A DNA stretch of 64,000 nucleotides, from contig OZ241351.1 in the NCBI GenBank assembly GCA_965200355.1, positions 2,604,001 through 2,668,000 on the forward strand. Reading direction: 5' to 3'. The position numbers and the translations under genes are program-made. This document shows, in pieces, positions 1-8,136 of this stretch. Numbering within the stretch: position 1 is the first letter of the stretch; every line of letters begins with the position of its first letter. This DNA comes from Bin18 sp965200355. GTDB taxonomy: Bacteria > Desulfobacterota > Binatia > Bin18. The notes beneath the pieces were generated by a model that was not told the origin of the DNA, did not search any database, and saw only the letters and a program-made list of their open reading frames with translations.

Positions 1-1
1 T

Positions 2-226
2 TATTCCAAACGCTATGCGACGCTATGCGCTCGCCGTAATGCCACGCTTACTTCGCTTGACGCGAAGCGGTTTCCGATGACCACGCGGGGAACGTTGACC
101 TTGCACCTGTCTCGGTCTGGCGCGCTGGAAAACGCCGGCATTGCGCTCCACCCGGTGTACGGCTTTGTCTACCTGCCGGGCAGCGGCATCAAAGGTCTGA
201 CCCGTGCCTGGGCCGAAACCGTGTAG
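2..226 (+). pseudogene. cmr6: Type III-B RAMP protein Cmr6, N-terminal part, ends at in-frame amber codon
   Basis: This frame is open from the window edge and stops at TAG 224-226. It encodes a RAMP N-terminal half with the stretch LENAGIALHPVYG and the loop LPGSGIKGLTRAWAE, the pattern of Cmr6 in the Cmr RNA-targeting effector. The same frame resumes directly after the stop with more Cmr6-like sequence and then Cmr1, so the TAG looks like a single interruption in one long gene. The true start lies upstream of the window, where cas10, cmr3, cmr4 and cmr5 would be expected. A one-base change from TGG, CAG or AAG would create this TAG. Cmr6 identity is fairly sure; whether the stop is real, read through, or a sequencing error is open. 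Confidence 0.7.
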
Positions 227-343
227 AAACCTGCCCAATCGGATCAAGACCAGGCGCAGAAAAAGATAGAGCAAGCATTCGGCTGGAGTCGAAAAAATAA
301 TGATGCTTCCGCTGGTCGATTCGTTTTTCACGATGCCTGGCCG

Positions 344-2035
344 GTGTCTTGGCCCCGGCTGATTCTTGATGTCATCAACAATCATCATACGAAGTATTAC
401 CAGGGAGAAGATGACCCGGGGGACTGGGAGGAGCCGACCCTGGTCTATTTTTTGGCTATCGGGGCAGGTGAGCAGTTCGAGTTCGCCATTTCCGACCGGA
501 GGCCAGCCAATGACGACCTGCTGGAAACCACTTGCGGCTGGCTCAGGGACGCCCTGACCTCTGAAGGGGCGGGAGCCAAGACCGCAGCCGGCTACGGGCG
601 TTTCAAGCCGGTCGGGGAGGCACAAGCGCCAATGCTGGAGTCAATCCCGGAAAAGCTGACCAGCGCGACCTATGAACTGCGGTTGGTCACGCCTGCCTTT
701 CTCGCCGGCGCGAACCAGCAAAAAGACGATTGCGACCTGCGCCCGGCCACCCTGCGCGGCCTGCTGCGCTGGTGGTGGCGAACCATGCACGCGGCCCACT
801 TGGACCGTAAAACGCTTGCACAATTGGAAACCGCAGTCTGGGGCGATGCACAGTCCGGCAGCCCGGTGCGGATTGCCGTGGATTTCCTGAAAGGCGGAGG
901 GGCGCAACGGTACGATAAGACAGATCAGCAGCTTCAGAACTTACCGAGACCGCAGCGCAGGCAGCGGATTACGCAAGGCTTATTCTACGCCTCTTACGGT
1001 ATGGCCGACGATCCAGAGAAGGAGAATCGCTGGTTCCGGCCGGCTGGGTCGTGCTGGCGCATAACCCTAACGGCGCGGCGTGGTGACTTTCACAAGGATC
1101 AAAATATCCGTGATCCTCTGCAACCGAATCTTCTTATGGAACAGGTCAACGCCTCCTTGTGGCTACTAGCGAGGTTTGGTGGTGCCGGCTCGCGGGCGCG
1201 CAAGGGCTTTGGCTCATTCGACGGCCTTGAGATGGAGGGCATCAACTCTATTGACGACTGCATTGCAGCGGCGCAAGGATTCCGCACCGCCTGTGACCTG
1301 CCGTCATTAACGCGACAATCCGTCAAAACACCCGCCTTAGAAAAAGCCCTTATCATGGAGGGGTCCTCACGCAGTGGACAGACCCTTGGTATGCGCTTGA
1401 CCAAATCGGCACGGCTCTTGTTCGCTAAGCAGAAACTTGCTGACAAGAAGGACCGTATCGCCCTCGGCCTACCACGTTTTGATGATCGGCTTGACAAAGA
1501 ATTATCCGATGAGCTTGAGCGTCAGGCTTCCCCAGCGCTCTGGAGTCTTTCAACGAGTGACACCGGGAGGCTGCTCATCCGCCTGATTGCATTCCCCGCT
1601 GCCCGGCTCCCCAATGTGGAAACGAGTAAGCAGACGCTCCAGAAACTTTGTGGCTCGGCACACCAGCAGTTGCAACAGCAAGCCCAGCGTACAAATAACC
1701 AAAGAGGTCGCGGACAGGCCCGCACTCGACGCCCGGACCGGCGCGGCAGCCACAGCCCCTCGCCCTCCAGGTCGCGCCCACAACAGACCGGTCCTAAAGC
1801 CACTGATCGCGTTAGTGCTGAACTCTTGGAGGAAAAAACTAAAAAAGGCGGCTGGAAAGCCAAACACATCGACAGCGGACTCCAAGGTCCGATACAAGAC
1901 TCTCAGAAGGTGCCGGAAGACGCCCAGCCGGGCCAGCGTGTAGAGTTGACGGTCGCCTCTGTGTCAGCAAAAGAAATGGCGTTCAAACGGGCGTCCCCTC
2001 CACCACCGAAAAGGCAATCTAGGAGAAGGCGATAG
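344..2035 (+). CDS. cmr1: Cmr6 C-terminus fused to Cmr1 (type III-B CRISPR effector RAMP)
   Basis: The frame is open from codon 227, straight after the amber stop, so the GTG at 344 is only the first possible start in it. Residues 1-90 finish Cmr6 (LILDVINNHHTKYY, then AAGYGRFKPV). Residues 107-300 are Cmr1: YELRLVTPAFLAG, the signature LRPATLRGLLRWWWR at 132-146, GSPVRI, and a glycine-rich loop at 279-291. After about residue 440 comes an Arg/Ser/Pro-rich linker and a roughly 60-residue segment with the pattern PGQRVELTVASV, which could be a small beta-rich nucleic-acid-binding module (inference). Cmr1 and Cmr6 cap the target-RNA end of the Cmr complex, so a covalent fusion is structurally sensible. 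Without suppression of the stop only a headless Cmr6 piece plus Cmr1 could be made. Confidence 0.8.
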   Translation: MSWPRLILDVINNHHTKYYQGEDDPGDWEEPTLVYFLAIGAGEQFEFAISDRRPANDDLLETTCGWLRDALTSEGAGAKTAAGYGRFKPVGEAQAPMLESIPEKLTSATYELRLVTPAFLAGANQQKDDCDLRPATLRGLLRWWWRTMHAAHLDRKTLAQLETAVWGDAQSGSPVRIAVDFLKGGGAQRYDKTDQQLQNLPRPQRRQRITQGLFYASYGMADDPEKENRWFRPAGSCWRITLTARRGDFHKDQNIRDPLQPNLLMEQVNASLWLLARFGGAGSRARKGFGSFDGLEMEGINSIDDCIAAAQGFRTACDLPSLTRQSVKTPALEKALIMEGSSRSGQTLGMRLTKSARLLFAKQKLADKKDRIALGLPRFDDRLDKELSDELERQASPALWSLSTSDTGRLLIRLIAFPAARLPNVETSKQTLQKLCGSAHQQLQQQAQRTNNQRGRGQARTRRPDRRGSHSPSPSRSRPQQTGPKATDRVSAELLEEKTKKGGWKAKHIDSGLQGPIQDSQKVPEDAQPGQRVELTVASVSAKEMAFKRASPPPPKRQSRRRR

Positions 2036-2158
2036 CGAGCATCCAAATCCTCTGACAGCAGACCGGTGATATGGCCCACGTCATAGGCGTGCTGCAACAT
2101 GGGATTGATACGGACGCGCACGCAACGTTTGCGGTTGGTTTGGAAGGAGCGAAATCCC

Positions 2159-2218
2159 ATGCCTAGACACACCCTGCTCTGCACCATTGGCACCAGTTTG
2201 TGCTATCCCAACCAGTAG
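2159..2218 (+). pseudogene. Remnant of a CARF-domain CRISPR accessory protein (N-terminus only)
   Basis: An ATG preceded by GGAG at a good distance opens a 19-codon frame reading MPRHTLLCTIGTSLCYPNQ and then TAG. The stretch LLCTIGTSL is the first beta-strand and loop typical of CARF (cyclic-oligoadenylate sensing) proteins such as the Csx1, Csm6 and Card1 groups. The rest of the gene is gone and cas1 begins within or just after it, which suggests a deletion fused the two. The assignment rests on a short motif, but its position in a type III locus supports it. Confidence 0.5.
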
Positions 2219-3270
2219 AAAGGCCGTATCCAGTGCCAACCCTGTACGTGACCCAGCCGGGTTCTGTTGTCCGGCGTTCAGCCGGTTCTATTGTTGTGAC
2301 CCTCACGGAAGACCCCGACGGGTCTGGGCCGTTGCCCGAACGCCGCCGGCGGCTGATTGAGGTCGAACCGCACCGGCTGGAGCTGATTGCCCTCGTGGGG
2401 CGGGTGCATATGACCTCGGACGCCACGCAGCTCTGCCTGGAGCAGGGCATCGCCGTGGCCTGGTTTCGCTCCAATGGCGACTTTGTGGGTCGCCTGGTGC
2501 CCGAGCTGTCACGCACCGCGGACCTGCGTCTGGCGCAGTTTCGGATGGTTGCGGATGAGCAGCAGGCGCTTCCGCTGGCCCAGACGTTTATTGGGGCCAA
2601 GCTCCACAACGCGGCCGAGGTCTTGACCGCGCTGCGCTCCAACCGGCGCGGCACGCCGGCTCTGGGGCGGACCATTGGGGAACTCAAGACGCTGAAGGAG
2701 ACCGTGACCCAGGCGTCCAGCCGGGACGTGCTGATGGGCTTTGAGGGCGATGCGGCGCGGCGCTATTTTGGCGGGCTGCGGCTGGGGTTTACGGGCGATA
2801 TCGGTTTTAGCGGGCGTGCGCGCCGGCCCCCGCCCGACCCGGCCAATGCGCTGTTGTCTTTTGGCTATGTGTTGCTGGCGAATGCGCTGGCCAGCTTGCT
2901 GGAGGCGCGCGGTTTTGACCCCTATCTGGGTTTTATGCACACGGTCCGGTCCGGGCGGCCCAGCCTGGCGCTTGACCTGCTAGAGGAACTGCGTCACCCG
3001 GTGGTTGATCGCTTTGTGCTCCGGGTCTGCAATCTGCGCCAACTGCGCCCCGAACATTCTGAGGCAGACGCCGAGCGGGGTGGGGTGCGTCTCACCCGTG
3101 AGGGGCTGCGGACCTTCTTTCGGACCTGGGAGGCATTTATGGATGCGCCGTTGCCGGGGATAGGGGAGGAATTGTCCCCGGAAGACCTGCTCCGGCGTCA
3201 GGCCGACCGCCTGGCCGACTCTGTACGCGGGCACCCGCCGTACCGCCCGCTCTTGCTGGGTCCGGCATGA
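2200..3270 (+). CDS. cas1: CRISPR integrase Cas1
   Basis: Cas1 and Cas2 form the complex that inserts new spacers at the leader end of the array. From the GTG at 2200 the protein has 356 residues, a usual length. It has a beta-rich N-terminal domain (about 1-85) and a helical C-terminal domain with the metal ligands in place: Glu182 in MGFEGDAARRYF, His247 in GFMHTVRSG, and the acidic cluster LALDLLEELRHP at 257-267 with Glu262. A second GTG at 2233 begins exactly where Cas1 homology starts (PTLYVTQPG) and has AAAGG upstream, so it may be the real start; in that case the gene no longer overlaps the CARF remnant. cas2 follows 12 bases later with its own ribosome site. The gene is intact, unlike the effector genes around it. 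Confidence 0.93.
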   Translation: MLSQPVERPYPVPTLYVTQPGSVVRRSAGSIVVTLTEDPDGSGPLPERRRRLIEVEPHRLELIALVGRVHMTSDATQLCLEQGIAVAWFRSNGDFVGRLVPELSRTADLRLAQFRMVADEQQALPLAQTFIGAKLHNAAEVLTALRSNRRGTPALGRTIGELKTLKETVTQASSRDVLMGFEGDAARRYFGGLRLGFTGDIGFSGRARRPPPDPANALLSFGYVLLANALASLLEARGFDPYLGFMHTVRSGRPSLALDLLEELRHPVVDRFVLRVCNLRQLRPEHSEADAERGGVRLTREGLRTFFRTWEAFMDAPLPGIGEELSPEDLLRRQADRLADSVRGHPPYRPLLLGPA

Positions 3271-3282
3271 GGAGAGGTGCTG

Positions 3283-3567
3283 ATGTCCCGTGTTGTGGTG
3301 TGTTACGATATTGCCAGCGACCAGCGCCGTCGGAAGGTGGCCGAGTGTCTGGAGGCGTATGGAGACCGCGTGCAGGAGAGCGTGTTTGAGGCCGTTCTCG
3401 ACGCACGGCTCCTTGACAGATGTATATCGGAGTTGGCCGGGCTGATAGAGCCTGGCGAGGACAGTGTAGCCGCCTATGCTTTGTGCGCTGGCTGTGAGGG
3501 CCGGCGCGTCAATCTCGGCTTAGCCGAGGGCCGGAACATCGGCGGCGAAAAGGTCTTTATTGCCTAG
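3283..3567 (+). CDS. cas2: CRISPR adaptation protein Cas2
   Basis: A 94-residue protein of the usual Cas2 size and ferredoxin-like fold. It starts MSRVVVCYDIASDQRRRKV, with the conserved Asp9 after the first strand, and continues with CLEAYGDRVQESVFEA, a typical Cas2 second strand. ATG 3283 is chosen over the in-frame GTG 3277 because GGAG lies at 3271-3274, about eight bases upstream. It bridges Cas1 dimers during spacer capture. It is transcribed with cas1 and is the last complete cas gene before the leader and array. Confidence 0.93.
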   Translation: MSRVVVCYDIASDQRRRKVAECLEAYGDRVQESVFEAVLDARLLDRCISELAGLIEPGEDSVAAYALCAGCEGRRVNLGLAEGRNIGGEKVFIA

Positions 3568-3772
3568 CGCGGCTACGGGATCGTAACCGTGTGGGCGGCA
3601 CAAGCTGGGGGGAGGTGACGAAAGTTGCGTAACTCTGTGTTTTTGCGATGGTTTTGGTGGTTACGGTTGTCTATGAGGCTGCGTCGATGAGAGGGTTCTC
3701 CGGTGACAGACGAAGAGGTTACGATCAGGCCGCTTGTAACGCCTTGATATCAGGCGTTTTTTCAAGGGGACG
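3568..3772 (+). promoter_or_regulatory. CRISPR leader region
   Basis: This is a 205-base non-coding stretch between cas2 and the first repeat. Array polarity supports it as the leader: the degenerate repeat is at the opposite (downstream) end, and repeats end in ATTGAAAC on this strand, the usual 5' handle of type III crRNA. It contains GTTAC and GTAAC at 3718-3722 and 3736-3740 in inverted orientation, and a terminator-like hairpin at 3738-3762. I cannot pick out a convincing promoter by eye. Confidence 0.6.
3738..3762 (+). terminator. Terminator-like hairpin at the leader/array junction
   Basis: A perfect 7-bp stem, AACGCCT (3738-3744) with AGGCGTT (3752-3758), closes a 7-base loop and runs into six Ts (3757-3762). 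This is the form of an intrinsic terminator. It could end the cas1-cas2 transcript. It sits only 11 bases before the first repeat, so it would also cut transcription entering the array from a leader promoter, unless it serves instead as a structural integration signal. Confidence 0.5.
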
Positions 3773-4125
3773 GACGCAGCCTTAGCCCCGCTGAAAAGGG
3801 GATTGAAACAGAATACGTCACCCGGAAAGGCTTCACGGCCGGGCGGCCGGCGGAGGACGCAGCCTTAGCCCCGCTGAAAAGGGGATTGAAACCCTTCAGT
3901 GTTTATATCTAGTCCAGGGTGTCGTTGAGAGGCGGACGCAGCCTTAGCCCCGCTGAAAAGGGGATTGAAACGGGGGGGGATTTGGCCTCAAAGCGCATCT
4001 TTTTCCTGAAGACGCAGCCTTAGCCCCGCTGAAAAGGGGATTGAAACTTGATTCGGTCCAATTCTATGTCCCGCCCACGGAAAACGCGGACGCAGCCTTA
4101 GCCCCGCTGAAAAGGGAATTGCCCA
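3773..4125 (+). CRISPR. CRISPR array, five 37-bp repeats and four spacers
   Basis: Repeats are at 3773-3809, 3856-3892, 3935-3971, 4011-4047 and 4089-4125. The first four are identical: they begin GACGCAGCCTTAGCCCC, contain a CCCC/GGGG stem around GCTGAAAA, and end GGGGATTGAAAC. The fifth is degenerate at its 3' end (GGGAATTGCCCA), which marks the trailer end. Spacers are 46, 42, 39 and 41 bases, the long and variable sizes usual for type III. The ATTGAAAC end predicts an 8-nt crRNA 5' handle after Cas6 cleavage. Four spacers is a small memory. Confidence 0.97.
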
Positions 4126-4131
4126 AGAAAA

Positions 4132-4158
4132 CCCCCTCTGTCCCCCTTAATCAGGGGG
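4132..4158. repeat. C-run/G-run palindrome (dispersed element copy 1)
   Basis: Just past the degenerate last repeat lies a C-run followed by CCCCCT (4142-4147), TAATC, AGGGGG (4153-4158), a 6-bp stem. A very similar arrangement, with two C-runs and a 7-bp stem, occurs at 52909-52936 beside the restriction-modification operon. Two look-alike copies each bordering a defence locus suggest a small dispersed repeat. Confidence 0.5.
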
Positions 4159-4183
4159 AAGTGATGTCCCACAGGATGAGCGC

Positions 4184-4534
4184 ATGGAAAATCGTATGGC
4201 TGATACCGATATCGCTACCGGCCTTGAAGCAGTCTTGTCACAGGTGGTTATCAGGCCGCGGCGGTTGCGGCTGGAGACTCCGGGAGTGGCGGCGACTGTG
4301 CCGATGCTGCGCGGGGTGTGGGGGGCTGCCCTGCACGGTCTGGATAGCGAGGTGTGGCAAACTGTGTTTGAGGGACGCGGGACAGGGTCGTTGCGCACCC
4401 CCGGCTATGTCCTGCGGCCCGCGCCGTCAGACCCCGAAACCGCGCCGGCAATTGAATGGGTCGGTTTGGCCCCGCACTCGGGTCTGATGCGGTCCTGCTC
4501 CGCGCCTGGGATGTTGCCTCGGGCATGGGCTTAG
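4184..4534 (+). pseudogene. cas6: CRISPR RNA endonuclease Cas6, N-terminal reading frame (frameshifted gene)
   Basis: Cas6 cuts the array transcript within each repeat to give crRNAs. This frame starts at ATG 4184 and gives IRPRRLRLETPG, then VPMLRGVWGAALHGL, typical of the N-terminal ferredoxin-like domain of Cas6. Homology is lost at about codon 92, after PAIEW, where the next reading frame continues it. The residues after that point here (GLAPHSGLMRSC onward) are out of frame. One base gained or lost between about 4450 and 4468 accounts for the break. As it stands no full-length Cas6 can be made. Confidence 0.65.
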
Positions 4535-5067
4535 GCCCGGAGCGCCGCCGTTTTTTCATCAAGTCGATAGAGGGGCTGTCTCCCGCTCGCGGAGGGGCGG
4601 GTCCTGAAGAAGCGTCGCTCGATTGGACGCTTGACCGGGCTGCCAGTGCGCCGTCCTTAGCGCCGGGTGCCGCCCAGGAGCCGTGTGGGGTGTGTTTTGA
4701 TGCGCCGTTGCGTTTGATTCGTGCCGGGCGGCTGGTCACGACGCCCACGCTCACGGACATTGTGCTGGGCGGCTTGCGCCGGCTGCGCGTGCTGGTGCTG
4801 GAACAGACCCAGACCAGCCTGCGCCGGCTGTGGGGGCCAACGCTCGAGAGTGCCGGCAGCCGGCCGGCTCGACCCTGGCGCGGGCAGCGGCTGGATATGG
4901 TCCGCTGGTCGGGACGCCAGCAGGCCGAATTGGCCCTGCACGGGGTGGCCGGGCGGCTGGAATTGCCCGAGGGCGTGGGCCCGCTCCTGCCTTTATTGGC
5001 CGCCCTGGAATGGATTCATATCGGAAAAGGGACGGTGTTCGGGCTCGGTCAGATGAGGGTCCGGTGA
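4456..5067 (+). pseudogene. cas6: CRISPR RNA endonuclease Cas6, C-terminal reading frame
   Basis: This is the continuation of the frameshifted cas6. GRFGPALGSDAVLLRAWD picks up where the N-terminal frame ends, and the product finishes with EWIHIGKGTVFGLGQMRV, the glycine-rich loop that closes Cas6 and RAMP proteins. ATG 4456 is simply the first possible start in this frame. Joined to the N-terminal segment the protein would be about 294 residues, reasonable for Cas6. It lies after the array rather than with the other cas genes. No complete second cas6 is present in the window, though one may exist elsewhere. Confidence 0.65.
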
Positions 5068-5222
5068 CGGCACAGAGGATTGCAACCGGGGCTGCCGGCT
5101 ACTCCTCTTGCGGCAGGGGTTATGATAGACAGCGCATAGCGCGGTGAGAGAGGCCCTGATATGGCGACTGACACCGCTGCATCCGCGGCTCCCCCAAGCG
5201 ACAAGCCGAGAGGAGGAAATAT

Positions 5223-6959
5223 ATGCCGGCGCATCTGATCAATTTTTGTATTTTTTCTGGGGCCCTCATTCTCTCCTGGGTTGTCGGCGCAGTCGTGCCG
5301 CCCACTTGGACGGTGAACCAGACCGTGTTGGACGCTCACACGGACAGCGACGGGCGGGTGTATTACATCGCTCGGGGCAAGCCGGTGCATTTCGACCCGG
5401 TTCCCCTTGCGGACGCCGCCCTCAACCCCGCGCGGGTCGATGGCTCGAACGTCGCGCCAGCGGTGACGGAGGAATTTGTGGTGGCCAGCGTCACACGGGA
5501 TGGACAAGGCACCCCGGTCTATTATCGGCTGATCGCCCAGCATCACTGGGGCTATTGGTCCTTGCTGCCAGCGGTGGTGGCGGTGCTCTTGTGCTGGGTG
5601 ACGAGAGAACCTGTGCCGGCCCTGCTGGGTGGTATCGTATCCGGGGCGCTGCTGCTGGGCCAGTACGACCTGACCGGCCAAGTATTGATTCCGGCCCTGG
5701 CGACGACCAATGCGGCCGGGATTCTGGTGCTCTATTTGTGGCTGCTGGGTGGGCTCATGGGCATCTGGTCGCGGACTGGTGCGGCCCAGGCGTTTGCCGA
5801 GTTTATGACGGTGCGTTTCGTGCGTGGCCCCAAGACCGCCAAGCTGGTGGCCTGGCTGCTGGGCGTCATCTTTTTTCAGGGCGGAACGATGAGCACGGTC
5901 CTGGTCGGGACGACGGTCAAGCCGATTGCCGACCGGGAAAACGTGAGCCATGAAGAACTGGCCTATATCGTCGATTCCACGGCCTCGCCGATTGCCTCAC
6001 AGCTGGCCTTCAACGCCTGGCCGGGCTATGTGCAGGCGTTCATTTTTGTTTCCGGGGTCAGTTTTCTGGCGACCGAAGCCGACCGCATCAGCTTTTTCTT
6101 CCAGAGTGTACCGTTTTGTTTCTATGCCATTTTCGCGGTGCTGGGTACGTTTTTGCTGGGCATAGAAAAGCCGCTGTTCTTGGGCAAGCGACTGGCCGCG
6201 GCCATAGACCGCTCGCGCACGACTGGCCAACTCGACGCGGACGGGGCTGAACCGCTGAGCGCCAAGGAATTGCAGGCCAGTCATGTGCCGGCCGGCTATA
6301 CGCCGCACGTGCTGGAGTTCTTTCTGCCGCTGGGCGCGCTGATTGGCCTGGCGGTCGGGACCTTTCTGGCCTCCGGCTCGCCCAATGTGCACTGGGCGTT
6401 TGGCGCGGCCCTGCTCCTGGCCGTGGGCCTGGCGCTGGCCAAGGGCCTGGCGCTCAAGGAACTCATGGCCGGGTTTCACGATGGTATCCGAGGGGTGGTG
6501 CTCGGCTCGGTGATTTTGCTGCTGGCCATCACGATTGGCGGCGTCAATACGCAGACCGGGGGCGCGGTCTTTTTGGTGGACCAACTCGGTGCGCATATTC
6601 CCTATTTTCTCCTGCCCGTCCTGCTTCAAATCCTGACTATGACGATTGCCTTTTCCACCGGAACAAGCTGGGGGACCTATGCGGTCGCGTTTCCGCTGGC
6701 CATGCCGCTCGCCTGGGCGATTGCCGGTGCGCACGGCCTGGCCCATCCCGAGCTATTCATGACGCTGTGCTTTGCCGCGGTGATGGACGGCAGCGTGTAT
6801 GGCGACCAGTGCTCGCCCATCTCGGATACGACCGTGCTGAGTTCCATGTGTACCGGCTGCGACCTGATGGACCACGTGAAGACCCAGATTCCACAAGCCT
6901 CGGTGGCCGTTGGCTTGGCGGCCCTGTGCTGGACTGGGCTCGCGTTTCTGACCGCGTAA
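5223..6959 (+). CDS. NhaC-family Na+/H+ antiporter-like membrane protein
   Basis: A 578-residue polytopic inner-membrane transporter. It starts at ATG 5223, six bases after a strong AGGAGG. The family hallmark GDQCSPISDTT is at 527-537, preceded by SWGTYAVAFPLAMPLA, a substrate-channel segment of the NhaC/ArsB-like ion transporter superfamily. About ten to twelve hydrophobic segments are visible. The first (about 7-27) is followed by a roughly 70-residue polar stretch rich in Thr, Asp and Val (about 29-115), presumably a periplasmic domain. Family members exchange Na+ or organic ions for protons; the exact substrate cannot be read here. A shorter paralogue lies at 40090-41625. Confidence 0.85.
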   Translation: MPAHLINFCIFSGALILSWVVGAVVPPTWTVNQTVLDAHTDSDGRVYYIARGKPVHFDPVPLADAALNPARVDGSNVAPAVTEEFVVASVTRDGQGTPVYYRLIAQHHWGYWSLLPAVVAVLLCWVTREPVPALLGGIVSGALLLGQYDLTGQVLIPALATTNAAGILVLYLWLLGGLMGIWSRTGAAQAFAEFMTVRFVRGPKTAKLVAWLLGVIFFQGGTMSTVLVGTTVKPIADRENVSHEELAYIVDSTASPIASQLAFNAWPGYVQAFIFVSGVSFLATEADRISFFFQSVPFCFYAIFAVLGTFLLGIEKPLFLGKRLAAAIDRSRTTGQLDADGAEPLSAKELQASHVPAGYTPHVLEFFLPLGALIGLAVGTFLASGSPNVHWAFGAALLLAVGLALAKGLALKELMAGFHDGIRGVVLGSVILLLAITIGGVNTQTGGAVFLVDQLGAHIPYFLLPVLLQILTMTIAFSTGTSWGTYAVAFPLAMPLAWAIAGAHGLAHPELFMTLCFAAVMDGSVYGDQCSPISDTTVLSSMCTGCDLMDHVKTQIPQASVAVGLAALCWTGLAFLTA

Positions 6960-7044
6960 GGCCGTGGGCGCGTCCAGCTTGTGTCTCCCCTATCGAAGCG
7001 GTACAACGGGCCCGGATGATGCGCCCTGCTCTGAGGAGATGTTG

Positions 7045-8106
7045 ATGTCTGTGCTGCTCCGCCTCTGCCTTGGGCTTGCGGTTACGCTTCCGGCTCTGGC
7101 CCAGGCCGCCACACTGGAGAATCCGGGTCAGGGGGCAGCCTATTCGGGCATCGGAGTCATTTCGGGCTGGAAGTGTGAGGCCAACGGGCCGCTGACCGTC
7201 AGCTTTTTCGATACGGATATGATGGCCGTGGACAACCCGGTCTCTCTGGTCTATGGGTCTGAGCGGCCCGATGTCCAGAACGCCGGCGCGTGTGACAGTG
7301 CCACGGTCGGCTTTGTCGCCCTCTGGAACTGGGGCAATCTCAGCGATGGGAGCTATACCGCGATTGCCTACGACAGTAACGAGGAGTTTGCCCGGAGTAC
7401 GTTCACGGTGGGGACTTTCGGGACGGCGTTTCTGACCGGAGCGAGTGCTCAGGTCAGTATCCCAGGCTTTCCTGATGCGGGTGAGACCACGACCTTTGAG
7501 TGGAATCAGGCGACGCAGCATCTGGAAGCGGTCTCGCGGGAACCGGTCTGTAGAGAGACGCTCACGGTGAATCCGGGAGAGACGTGCCAGGGCTCTATTT
7601 TTCTTGAGCTTGAGACTTCTCGTTTGGGTGAGGTCAGCACCGGCTTTGCTTTTACGGTTGAGGCTGAGGGCCGGGGGTGCATCAGCATCAGCGGTCTGCC
7701 GGCACTCAATTATTGCTATTCGGACCGCCTGCCGAGCGTTGTGGAGAGGATCGGGTTTTCTGTCATCAGGAATGAGGATGGGAGTTGGACCATTGAGCGC
7801 TTCCCGCCTGTTGATCTTGGAGAGTGCGTTGCTGGCTTAACCGTGAAGCCGGGAGCGAAGTGTCGCGGCTCTATAGACCTGCCCCTTGGCGATATCGACT
7901 TTATTTTTTCGGTTGAATCCGGCGGGCGAGGGTGCGTTGTGGCCACGATTGATGTGCCTCTCGTCGCTGATGATGATATTGAGGGGTGCTTTGATAGTCG
8001 GAATGCTTTCCAAAAAGTCCTGGACAAGATCGACGATATTATCGAAATCAAGGCTTTTGCCGACAAGAACATCGACGCAAGTTGGACGATTCTTGACCTC
8101 CTGTAG
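7045..8106 (+). CDS. Secreted protein with Ig-like N-terminal domain and two cysteine-paired repeats
   Basis: I do not recognise a function. ATG 7045 is chosen because GAGGAG at 7033-7038 sits at the right distance; it gives 353 residues beginning with a clear signal peptide cut near AQA/A at 21/22. Residues 22-150 (LENPGQGAAYSGIGVISGWKC onward) match my memory of an uncharacterised exported domain seen in various environmental proteobacteria, with two cysteines likely bridged. Two repeats of roughly 80 residues follow. Each has a Cys, then LTVNPGETCQGSI or LTVKPGAKCRGSI, a GRGC motif, a further Cys and a terminal SWTI. The even cysteine pairing fits an oxidising periplasmic or extracellular location. 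It stands alone between an antiporter and convergent queG. Confidence 0.8.
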   Translation: MSVLLRLCLGLAVTLPALAQAATLENPGQGAAYSGIGVISGWKCEANGPLTVSFFDTDMMAVDNPVSLVYGSERPDVQNAGACDSATVGFVALWNWGNLSDGSYTAIAYDSNEEFARSTFTVGTFGTAFLTGASAQVSIPGFPDAGETTTFEWNQATQHLEAVSREPVCRETLTVNPGETCQGSIFLELETSRLGEVSTGFAFTVEAEGRGCISISGLPALNYCYSDRLPSVVERIGFSVIRNEDGSWTIERFPPVDLGECVAGLTVKPGAKCRGSIDLPLGDIDFIFSVESGGRGCVVATIDVPLVADDDIEGCFDSRNAFQKVLDKIDDIIEIKAFADKNIDASWTILDLL

Positions 8107-8136
8107 GCGCGCTCCCTGGTCGCCGACCGCCGAGTC

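Noticed and set aside
224..226. Genome-wide reassignment of TAG as a sense codon
   Set aside because: Many intact genes (cas2, the GST, moeB, tkt, ispB, nearby) end at TAG where homology ends, so TAG works as a stop here; any readthrough would have to be local or conditional.
3773..4125. Spacers matching other places in this window
   Set aside because: I compared them by eye with the surrounding sequence and saw no match; a proper search against genome and phage data would be needed to say more.
4041..4487. Open frame starting inside the last full CRISPR repeat and running into cas6
   Set aside because: It reads through repeat and spacer DNA and overlaps cas6 in another frame, with no domain.
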